Source: Thermoplasmata archaeon (GTDB taxonomy: Archaea; Thermoplasmatota; Thermoplasmata; Lutacidiplasmatales; UBA184). Taken from it: 7,056 nt of DNA. A program made the translations under genes and the position numbers. Position 1 is the stretch's first letter, and each line of letters begins with the position of its first letter. Positions 1-5,259 of the stretch are shown piece after piece. The stretch spans positions 1 to 7,056 of the forward strand of contig JASIDM010000025.1 of NCBI GenBank assembly GCA_030044695.1, written 5' to 3'. The notes beneath the pieces are model-generated. The model was not told the DNA's origin, searched no databases, and was given only the letters and a program-made list of their open reading frames with translations.

Positions 1-335
1 GCGAGGTGCGTGTCCTGGTCGATGCTGTGGCGCTGGGGCACGTAGCCGATCCGGTAGTTCCCCCGACGCGGGGCCGAGCCCAGGACGGTCAGCTGACCGG
101 CCGACGGCCGGTGCAGGCCGAGCAGCATCCGGAACAGGGTGGTCTTGCCGGCCCCGTTGGGGCCGATGAGCGCCACGAACTCCCCGGCCCGGACGTCGAA
201 GCTGGCGTCCTTCCAGACGACCCTGGTCCCGTAGCGCACCTCGAGGCGTTCGGCGTGGATCGCCGTCGCGCCGGACCGGGGGGGCCCGCCCTTCGTGAGG
301 GGCGAGTCGTGCAGCCACTCCGCGCTCGCGGCCAC
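1..335 (-). CDS. Metal-uptake ABC transporter ATP-binding protein, N-terminal part (gene runs off the left edge)
   Basis: This is the cytoplasmic ATPase that would power metal import together with the binding protein encoded just upstream. About 111 residues are present. A core strand LEVRYG at about 31-36 is followed by a complete Walker A motif GPNGAGKT (58-65) and a Q-loop IGYVPQ (96-101). The ABC signature, Walker B and H-loop lie beyond the edge. The GYVPQR form of the Q-loop is common in ZnuC/MntB-type ATPases (family knowledge), and the neighbouring ZnuA/TroA-type protein supports that subtype. I chose the GTG at 333-335 because no ATG occurs before the ATPase core; it starts 6 bases after the upstream TAG. 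This gives an N-terminal extension of about 30 residues with Gly and Pro, longer than usual, so the true start is uncertain. A permease gene is expected further left. Confidence 0.9.
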   Translation of the reverse strand, partial: MAASAEWLHDSPLTKGGPPRSGATAIHAERLEVRYGTRVVWKDASFDVRAGEFVALIGPNGAGKTTLFRMLLGLHRPSAGQLTVLGSAPRRGNYRIGYVPQRHSIDQDTHL

Positions 336-341
336 GCGCGA

Positions 342-1538
342 CTATTGCCCCAGGGCCTTGGCGTTCAGCGCGTTCAGCAGGTTGTCGTACTGCCCGTACA
401 TCCAGACCTGGAAGCTCGTGTCGGGCGGCTGGATCGTCTCACTGACGAACGTCGTCGTGACGTTGCTGGTCGCGGCGATCCCCTTGATCGTCGTGGTGAT
501 CGGCGTCACGGTCTGCACGTTGTAGACGAGCACCTTGACGTAGCCGCTCTCGATCTGGCACTCGAACAGCGAGACGCTCGCGGCCGGGGGGTCGTTGCCC
601 TCGGCGATCGCCTCCATGAACGCGGGCGGCGAGACGAGGTCGAGCCCGGTGTAGTTCGCGAGGTAGACGAAGATGCTCTCCGTCGAGGCCACGACGGTGC
701 CCGCGAACTCGGCCTTGATCTGGTTGGCGCGGGCGTAGAGCTGGTCGATCGAGATCCCGCCGGCGCCGCCCGCCTCCGAGGTGTTCAGGTTCTCGAAGTT
801 CTGCTGGAAGACCGCTCGCGAGCTCGGCTGGAGCGCGACGAGGTCGTCGTACATCGCGATCAGGGTGTGGTTGACGTAGAGCGGATTGTACCAGAGGTGG
901 GGGTTGCCGGTGACGATCCCGCCGGTGACGTAGACCTGGTTCAGGGTCCCGACGTTCAGGATCTCCTGGCCGGCCGTGTCGGAGGAGGCGATCAGCTGCA
1001 GGGCCCAGTCGTCGTACCCGACGCCGTTCACGATCACGAGGTTGGCGTCGGCGATCGCCACGGCGTCCGAGGTGTTCGCCTCGTACTCGTGGGGGTCCGC
1101 GTTGGGGTCGCTCACGATGCTCAGGACCGACGTGAGGTTCCCCCCCAGCTGGCTGATGAGGCTTCCCCAGAAGTTCTCGGCCGCCACGACGTGGATGATC
1201 GTGCCGTTCGGCACCGTCTGCACCGGACCGTTCGTCGTCGTTGCCCCGGCGTAGTTCGGGGTCGTGTTGCCGGTGACCGTTCCGTTCACGGGGTCCGCCC
1301 CGAGTTGGGCCGGCGTGAACGCCGCGCACGGGTGGCCCGGCTGGCTCGTGACGATCTCGTAGGCGGTCGCGCTCCCGACCACGGCCAGGACCGCGACGAT
1401 CGCCACGATCGTCAGCGTGGAGACCCTCCGCACCGGCCGTCCGGGCGGCCTCGTGCGCCGCGGCCCGCTCGACGACGACGAGGCCCCCGGGACCGGGCTC
1501 GGGGAGCTTGCGGCGGGGGGGCTCGGGTCGGCGGACAC
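342..1538 (-). CDS. Membrane-anchored metal-binding protein of an ABC importer (ZnuA/TroA family, PF01297-like)
   Basis: This is the extracytoplasmic receptor that delivers a divalent metal to the importer. With the GTG start at 1536-1538 it has 398 residues: a Ser/Pro-rich cytoplasmic tail, one membrane helix at about 40-62, then the binding domain. There is no lipobox, so it is probably tethered by an uncleaved helix, as is common in archaea. Family motifs are DPHEYE (H150), NPHLWYNP (H214), STES (E287) and SETIQP (E367). By hand alignment these are the four metal ligands. A Glu third ligand matches Mn-type PsaA better than the His of ZnuA, and no His-rich loop is present, so the metal may be Mn, Fe or Zn. 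C71 and C327 could form a disulfide. An upstream ATG at 1599-1601 would add 21 residues but overlap the regulator by 61 bases; the GTG sits 2 bases after the regulator's stop, which suggests coupled translation. Confidence 0.9.
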   Translation of the reverse strand: MSADPSPPAASSPSPVPGASSSSSGPRRTRPPGRPVRRVSTLTIVAIVAVLAVVGSATAYEIVTSQPGHPCAAFTPAQLGADPVNGTVTGNTTPNYAGATTTNGPVQTVPNGTIIHVVAAENFWGSLISQLGGNLTSVLSIVSDPNADPHEYEANTSDAVAIADANLVIVNGVGYDDWALQLIASSDTAGQEILNVGTLNQVYVTGGIVTGNPHLWYNPLYVNHTLIAMYDDLVALQPSSRAVFQQNFENLNTSEAGGAGGISIDQLYARANQIKAEFAGTVVASTESIFVYLANYTGLDLVSPPAFMEAIAEGNDPPAASVSLFECQIESGYVKVLVYNVQTVTPITTTIKGIAATSNVTTTFVSETIQPPDTSFQVWMYGQYDNLLNALNAKALGQ

Positions 1539-1540
1539 GT

Positions 1541-1978
1541 TCAGGAGCCCGCGCTGCTCGATCGGCCGGAGCAAGGGGCGATCGGCTCGCCGTGTGGGCA
1601 CTCCCGGGGATGGCCTTCCGCCTCGCAGATCTCCTGCACGGTCCGGTGGCTGAGCGCGAGGTCGACCTCGAGGGCGGCCTGATGGGTGGCGGCGGGGGTC
1701 ATGCCGGCCCGGGCGAACAGGCTCTCCGCAATGCGGTGGTGGCGCCGGTACTCGTCCAGGCAGGCCTGGCCCCGCCGGGTCACTGTGCTCTTGCCCCGGA
1801 AGCGGCTGATCAGTCCGAGCTCCTCCAGCGGTCCGAGGTGGGCGAGGGCGGACGGGGCGCGCACCCGGAGGCCCGCCGCGATGTCGTTCAGAGGGACCCC
1901 CCGCTCCCGGGACGGGGCGGTCGCGATGACTCGCAACGCCTCGAGCTGTCGCCGCGTCAGCCGTTGTAACGTCTCCAC
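1541..1978 (-). CDS. DtxR/MntR-family metal-responsive transcriptional regulator, two-domain form
   Basis: This is probably the repressor of the metal-uptake operon that it heads. It has 145 residues, like MntR, and lacks the C-terminal SH3-like domain of DtxR/IdeR. Residues 8-72 form a winged helix (LTRRQLEAL, a recognition segment near RVRAPSALAHL, and a wing around RGKSTVT). Residues 80-134 form the dimerisation and metal domain, ending in the family signature GHPRECPHGEPI. By hand alignment the ancillary-site residues are kept (H81, E85, H99). The DtxR primary-site positions 10, 102, 105 and 106 read Gln11, Leu103, Asp106 and Leu107, so metal sensing may be altered. The last ten residues are rich in Ser and Gly. 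The start is the GTG at 1976-1978, about 26 bases from a TATA-like box, with no Shine-Dalgarno. The stop lies 2 bases before the binding-protein start, so the gene is probably in that operon and autoregulated. Confidence 0.85.
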   Translation of the reverse strand: METLQRLTRRQLEALRVIATAPSRERGVPLNDIAAGLRVRAPSALAHLGPLEELGLISRFRGKSTVTRRGQACLDEYRRHHRIAESLFARAGMTPAATHQAALEVDLALSHRTVQEICEAEGHPRECPHGEPIAPCSGRSSSAGS

Positions 1979-2000
1979 GGACCTGGGCAGGGCCGCCCGG

Positions 2001-2006
2001 TATTTA
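2001..2006 (-). promoter_or_regulatory. Possible TATA-like box for the metal-uptake operon
   Basis: On the minus strand this reads TAAATA. Its centre is about 26 bases upstream of the GTG start at 1978, the distance expected between an archaeal TATA box and a transcription start that coincides with the start codon. It lies in the only clearly AT-rich patch of the window (about 2001-2044). The absence of a Shine-Dalgarno before the regulator fits a leaderless transcript. This is inference from spacing and composition only; if the host is bacterial the reading fails. Confidence 0.4.
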
Positions 2007-2019
2007 CGGTATACCCTAA
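2004..2019. promoter_or_regulatory. Probable operator: 16-bp imperfect palindrome before the metal-uptake operon
   Basis: The sequence TTACGGTATACCCTAA is a palindrome with one mismatched pair, built on a perfect 8-base core GGTATACC at 2008-2015. The outer TTA...TAA and inner GG...CC layout recalls DtxR-family boxes (TTAGG...CCTAA, known for that family). It lies 26-41 bases upstream of the regulator start and overlaps the TATA-like box, so bound protein would block transcription. A second TTAGG half-site follows at 2023-2027. Assigning it to the adjacent regulator is inference. Confidence 0.5.
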
Positions 2020-2105
2020 TTGTTAGGTATTAGAGACAAATTCGAGCCACCCTTATCGGTTCGTGGCCCCCGACCCGTGCCTTGCCGTTCGGCGAGCGAG
2101 CCGTG

Positions 2106-2141
2106 CGGACCCGGTCGACCCCTCGCCGCCGAGCGGGTCCG
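2106..2141. repeat. Inverted repeat (8-bp arms, 20-base loop) between ppk2 and the metal-uptake operon
   Basis: The arms CGGACCCG (2106-2113) and CGGGTCCG (2134-2141) are perfectly complementary. The element lies 51 bases beyond the ppk2 stop and well upstream of the regulator's promoter. A smaller hairpin with 5-base arms CGCCG/CGGCG sits nearer the stop at 2157-2170. No T-run follows directly, so an intrinsic terminator is not well supported. The rest of the 213-base gap (1979-2191) shows nothing beyond the promoter and operator. Confidence 0.3.
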
Positions 2142-2191
2142 GGGGGACGACCGACGCGCCGTGCGCGGCGGAGGTCCTGGCCGACCGAGGT

Positions 2192-3049
2192 CTAGCGGAT
2201 CTTGAACGTCTTCAGGTCGACGGTCGCCGGCGGGTAGCGGCAGCCCAGGGAGCGCAGCCGCTCCACGAGCACCGAGGAGACGACCAGGTTCCGGAACCAC
2301 TTGTGGTTCGCCGGGACAACGTACCACGGCGCGCGCTCGGTCGAGGTGCGGCGGAGGACCTCCTCGTAGGCCGTGACGTAGTCTCCCCAGTAGGCGCGCT
2401 CGCGAGCGTCCGCGGCGCTCAGCTTCCACTGCCGTCGAGGGTCCTGCAGCCGGGCGCGAAGCCGCTCGGCCTGTTCCTCGCGGCTGATGTGCAGGAAGAA
2501 CTTGACCACGGTCGTCCCCTCGTCCACGAGCTGGCGTTCGAAGTCGTTGATGGCGTCGAAGCGCTTCGACCATACCGAGCGCGGCACGAGCCGGTGGACG
2601 CGAACGATCAGGACGTCCTCGTAGTGGCTGCGGTTGAAGATGGCGATCTCGCCCTTGGCCGGGGTCCGCCGGTGGATGCGCCAGAGGAAGTCGTGGGCGA
2701 GCTCCTCGGGCGTGGGGACCTTGAACGACCAGACCTTGACCCCCTGGGGATTCATCCCCTCGAAGACGTGGCGGACCGTCCCGTCCTTGCCGCTCGTGTC
2801 CATCCCCTGCAGGACCACCAGGAGCGAGCGGCGACCGTCGGCGTAGAACAGCTCCTGGAGCCGGTCGAGCTCCGCCCGCCGCTCCGGAAGCGTGGCTTCC
2901 GCGCGCCGCTTGCCCCCGCGGAACTCCGACGTGTCCTCCGGGTCCACCCGGTCGAGCCGGACCCGCTGGCCCGGCCTCACCCGGTACCGATCGAACCCCA
3001 CAGTCCTCTCCGCGACGACCGGCCCCCGCCTACGTCCGGCGCCGCGCAC
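2192..3049 (-). CDS. ppk2: Polyphosphate kinase 2 family, class III-like polyphosphate:nucleotide phosphotransferase
   Basis: PPK2 enzymes move phosphate between inorganic polyphosphate and nucleoside mono- or diphosphates in the cytoplasm. The protein has 285 residues, near the usual 270-300. Residues 82-91 are the Walker A motif GMDTSGKDGT, residues 138-146 carry the Walker B-like block FNRSHYEDV, and the lid region at about 199-224 contains QWKLSAADARERAYW. The block PWYVVPANHKWFRN at 241-254 is also typical. NPQGVKVWSFK and HDFLWR after Walker A fit class III proteins, which use polyphosphate to phosphorylate AMP and ADP; the class call is from memory of motifs. The GTG at 3047-3049 overlaps the end of the upstream glyoxalase-fold gene by 20 bases, which suggests coupled translation. 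An alternative GTG at 2999-3001 would remove 16 residues before the conserved region and end the overlap. Confidence 0.92.
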   Translation of the reverse strand: MRGAGRRRGPVVAERTVGFDRYRVRPGQRVRLDRVDPEDTSEFRGGKRRAEATLPERRAELDRLQELFYADGRRSLLVVLQGMDTSGKDGTVRHVFEGMNPQGVKVWSFKVPTPEELAHDFLWRIHRRTPAKGEIAIFNRSHYEDVLIVRVHRLVPRSVWSKRFDAINDFERQLVDEGTTVVKFFLHISREEQAERLRARLQDPRRQWKLSAADARERAYWGDYVTAYEEVLRRTSTERAPWYVVPANHKWFRNLVVSSVLVERLRSLGCRYPPATVDLKTFKIR

Positions 3050-3452
3050 GCCGGCGGGGAGGGCGGGCCGGTCCGAACGCCTCGAGGCAGACGCCGTCCG
3101 GGTCCTCGACGTACACGAGCCGGGACCGGCCGTCGACGAAGTCGTCGACGAGGCGACCCCCAGCCCGGAGCGCCCGGCGGAGCCAGGCCCCGACGTCCCG
3201 GGCGTAGAAGCCGAAGTGGTCGAACTGGTTCCCTCGGTGGATCGGCTCGTAGTACCGGTTGCCCCGGGGATAGAAGTTCAGCTCGACCTCGTGGCGCGAT
3301 CCCGGGTAGCCGAGGTGGACCCACATCCCCCCGTGCTGCATCGTGCCGCGCACGCGCACACGAAAGCCAAGACCGCGGTAGAACCGTAGGGAACGATCCA
3401 GGTCGCGGACCCGGATCCCTGAGTAGAGGAAGCGCGCCGGGGGTGGGGGCAC
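3030..3452 (-). CDS. Glyoxalase/VOC-superfamily protein (lactoylglutathione lyase-like), substrate unknown
   Basis: This single-chain, 140-residue protein holds two beta-alpha-beta-beta-beta modules of the vicinal oxygen chelate fold. The first opens with YSGIRVRDLDRSLRFYRGLGF (10-30) and includes HEVELNFYP; the second covers DHFGFYARDV and ends with VEDPDGVCLEAFGP. Three of the four metal positions of glyoxalase I seem present: E57, H79 and E124. The first, normally His at the start of strand one, is Tyr10. H40 in QHGGMWVHL might compensate. The fold is clear but glyoxalase I activity is not, and an isomerase or dioxygenase role is possible. The C-terminus is Arg-rich (PRRRARRRT) and its codons overlap the ppk2 start. 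The GTG at 3450-3452 leaves 61 bases to the universal stress protein upstream, in which I see no promoter, so one transcript is likely. Confidence 0.85.
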   Translation of the reverse strand: MPPPPARFLYSGIRVRDLDRSLRFYRGLGFRVRVRGTMQHGGMWVHLGYPGSRHEVELNFYPRGNRYYEPIHRGNQFDHFGFYARDVGAWLRRALRAGGRLVDDFVDGRSRLVYVEDPDGVCLEAFGPARPPRRRARRRT

Positions 3453-3513
3453 GCGCCGGGGAGGGCGAGGGCCGCTTAGCCGTTCCCGTGGGCCGGAGGC
3501 GAGACGGACGGCG

Positions 3514-4026
3514 CTAGGCCTTGGCGGGCGCCGGTGGCCGGACCACCAGGACCGGGACGCGGGCGTGGTGAACCACCGCGTCGGTGATGCTGCCGAGCAG
3601 GAGCCGGGTCGTCGTCGAACGGCCGCGAGAACCGAGCACGATCAGGTCGGCGTGGTCGTCGTCGGCCATGTGCAGGATCCCGTCGGCGGGGTGCTCCCGT
3701 CGGACCTCGCCGTGGGGGTCGACGACCCCGCGGTCGCGCGCCCGGCGCAGGGCGACCTCCAGGACCTTCGTCATGGCTCCGCGGTCGGCCTCCTCGGGCG
3801 GCTCGGGGGGAGCGACGACCGGGCCGGCCATCGGACCGGCGACCCACGGCGTCGGAGGCTGGAACACCGAGATGATGCTGAGGTGGCAGGACCAGGAGAG
3901 CGCCAGGTCGATCGCGCGGTCGAGGGCGTCCCGGGACTGGTCCGACCCGTCGTAGGCGACCAGGATGCGTCGGAACGGAGCGCCGGCCGCCGCCACGGTC
4001 CTCGCGGGCCCCTGGGCCGCCAACAC
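3514..4026 (-). CDS. Universal stress protein (UspA family), ATP-binding type
   Basis: This is a single Usp domain of 170 residues, cytoplasmic, with an alpha/beta Rossmann-like fold. The first strand RRILVAYDGSD (19-29) places the conserved Asp26. The C-terminal nucleotide loop fits G-x2-G-x9-G-S exactly (G132, G135, G145, S146) and ends in the strand VPVLVVRP. That loop marks the ATP-binding, MJ0577-like subgroup rather than the UspA type that does not bind ATP (family knowledge). A Pro-rich insert (about 57-79) sits between strand two and the next helix. The GTG at 4024-4026 is used; it adds about 17 residues before the domain, and no ATG offers an obvious alternative. It is the first gene of the minus-strand run with the glyoxalase-fold gene and ppk2. 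The actual stress or partner is unknown. Confidence 0.93.
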   Translation of the reverse strand: MLAAQGPARTVAAAGAPFRRILVAYDGSDQSRDALDRAIDLALSWSCHLSIISVFQPPTPWVAGPMAGPVVAPPEPPEEADRGAMTKVLEVALRRARDRGVVDPHGEVRREHPADGILHMADDDHADLIVLGSRGRSTTTRLLLGSITDAVVHHARVPVLVVRPPAPAKA

Positions 4027-4032
4027 CGTCGC

Positions 4033-4054
4033 CGGTACGTAAGCTGTCGGTACG
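4033..4054. promoter_or_regulatory. Paired CGGTACG direct repeats just upstream of the universal stress gene
   Basis: Two exact copies of CGGTACG lie at 4033-4039 and 4048-4054, their starts 15 bases apart, within 30 bases of the universal stress protein start. They are the only AT-containing motifs in this otherwise very GC-rich divergent spacer (4027-4196). They could be binding sites for a regulator of that gene or coincidence. I see no clear TATA box for either divergent gene. Confidence 0.25.
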
Positions 4055-4123
4055 GGCCGGTCGCCGGCGGTCGGGGGCGTGCGGAGCGCACCGTTCCGGC
4101 GCGACGGTCCGGCGCCGCGGCTT

Positions 4124-4147
4124 GTCGGAGCCGGGGTCGGCTCCGAC
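4124..4147. repeat. Perfect 9-bp inverted repeat with 6-base loop upstream of the membrane-protein gene
   Basis: The arms GTCGGAGCC (4124-4132) and GGCTCCGAC (4139-4147) pair perfectly around the loop GGGGTC. The element lies 50 bases before the GTG start preferred for the membrane protein. It would fall inside the coding region if the upstream TTG at 4122 were used. It could be an mRNA leader hairpin or a regulator site. In sequence this GC-rich an arm of 9 can occur by chance. Confidence 0.35.
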
Positions 4148-4196
4148 GGCGGCTGGCCATCGGTGCGGCTTTCTGGCCCGGGGGTTCGGTCCAGCG

Positions 4197-5213
4197 GTGA
4201 CCGAGCCCGCGCGGCGCTACCTTCCCGAGATCGTCGCGGCGCTGCTCGTGGGGGTCCCGGGCGGGATCTCGATCCCGCTGTTCCTCTCCCGCGGGGATGT
4301 CACGTCGGCGTTCGCCGTGATCTGGGGGGTCGCGACCCTTGCCTCCGTGGCGCTGGTCCCCGCGGTCGCCCGAGCCGGCACCGACTGGCAGCGGGAGCTC
4401 CGCGTGCTGTTCGTGGCCTCGGGGGTCCTCGGGGTGGTGAGCATCGTCACCGGGATCGGCAACAACGCGACCGACGAGCCGTTCACGATGGCGGCGTACC
4501 TCGCGACGCTCCTTCACGGCCACGATCCGTACACGACGGTCGTCCAGGTCACCTACACCGCCCGGACCCTGAACCTTTGGTCGAACCACGTCTCGGCGCC
4601 GTTCCACTACGTGTACCTGCCGCTCCTCCTCTTTTTCCAGGTCCCGGGGACCGGGGCGGTCGGCTACAAGGCGCTGGGGCTCGCCTGCTGGGCCGGCATC
4701 GTCTACCTGGTCCGCAAGGACCGGTTCGCGGCGCTCTGCCTCGTCTCGCCGGTCGTGGCGCTCGTCGCGGCGAACGGGTTCACCGATCTGCCGGTGCTCC
4801 TGCTGATGACGCTCTCCCTGCGAGGGGCGCAGGGGATCCCGGGTCGGGCGGCCGAGTACGCGACGTACGCCATGAAGCAGTTCGCCAACGCCTTCTGGCT
4901 CGTCTACTACGTCGTGCGCCGCGACGTGCTGCGGGCCGGGCTCGTCGTCGGCCTCACCCTCCTGTTCGCCGCCCCGTTCCTGCTCTGGCACCCCGACGGG
5001 ATCTGGTGCGAGGCCCTCACGTTCAGCCTGAGCCCCGGGTGCGCCTCCGCCCCCAACTCCTCCCGCCAGCTCTCCGACCTGTACTCGCACTGGAACTACT
5101 ACCTGTGGATCGTGTGGGTCTACGCCCTGTTCCACACCGAGCTCCATCGGCTCGGCGCGCGGGCGTGGGCGAGGCTCCGCCCTCGCCCGACGGCCGCGGC
5201 GCCCTCCTCATGA
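4197..5213 (+). CDS. Polytopic membrane protein, probable GT-C glycosyltransferase (GT87/DUF2029-like)
   Basis: This is a membrane protein of 338 residues with about eight to ten hydrophobic helices. GT87-type enzymes transfer sugars from polyprenyl-phosphate donors on the outer face of the membrane (family knowledge). What I see is the layout of that group: a helix pair, then NNATDEPF, a loop with LLHGHDPY (about 106-112), YVYLPLLL (138-145), a stretch of helices, MKQFAN (226-231), more helices and a short basic tail. The resemblance is by motif memory, so the substrate is unknown and another multi-pass function is possible. The open frame extends upstream to a TTG at 4122, adding 25 residues, but those codons use third-position T more often than the rest of the gene. 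I therefore prefer the GTG at 4197-4199. It precedes the PP-loop ATPase gene by 46 bases on the same strand. Confidence 0.7.
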   Translation: MTEPARRYLPEIVAALLVGVPGGISIPLFLSRGDVTSAFAVIWGVATLASVALVPAVARAGTDWQRELRVLFVASGVLGVVSIVTGIGNNATDEPFTMAAYLATLLHGHDPYTTVVQVTYTARTLNLWSNHVSAPFHYVYLPLLLFFQVPGTGAVGYKALGLACWAGIVYLVRKDRFAALCLVSPVVALVAANGFTDLPVLLLMTLSLRGAQGIPGRAAEYATYAMKQFANAFWLVYYVVRRDVLRAGLVVGLTLLFAAPFLLWHPDGIWCEALTFSLSPGCASAPNSSRQLSDLYSHWNYYLWIVWVYALFHTELHRLGARAWARLRPRPTAAAPSS

Positions 5214-5259
5214 GGCCACCGCGGGCGGTAGCTCATCTGGGCCGGCGTGCTGGGCGAGC

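Noticed and set aside
6..1682. A 558-codon open frame on the plus strand across the metal operon
   Set aside because: It is antisense to three genes with clear family motifs, its translation is a low-complexity Arg/Asp/Val/Gly-rich sequence, and it has no recognisable domain. Long shadow frames are expected at this GC content.
2034..2048. AAATTCG patch as a T-rich terminator for ppk2 on the minus strand
   Set aside because: The minus strand shows only a short TTT, about 150 bases past the stop and not directly after a hairpin. It is better explained as part of the AT-rich promoter patch.
2063..3517. A 484-codon plus-strand frame opposite ppk2 and the VOC gene
   Set aside because: It is antisense to well-supported genes and its product is an Arg/Pro/Gly-rich sequence typical of shadow frames.
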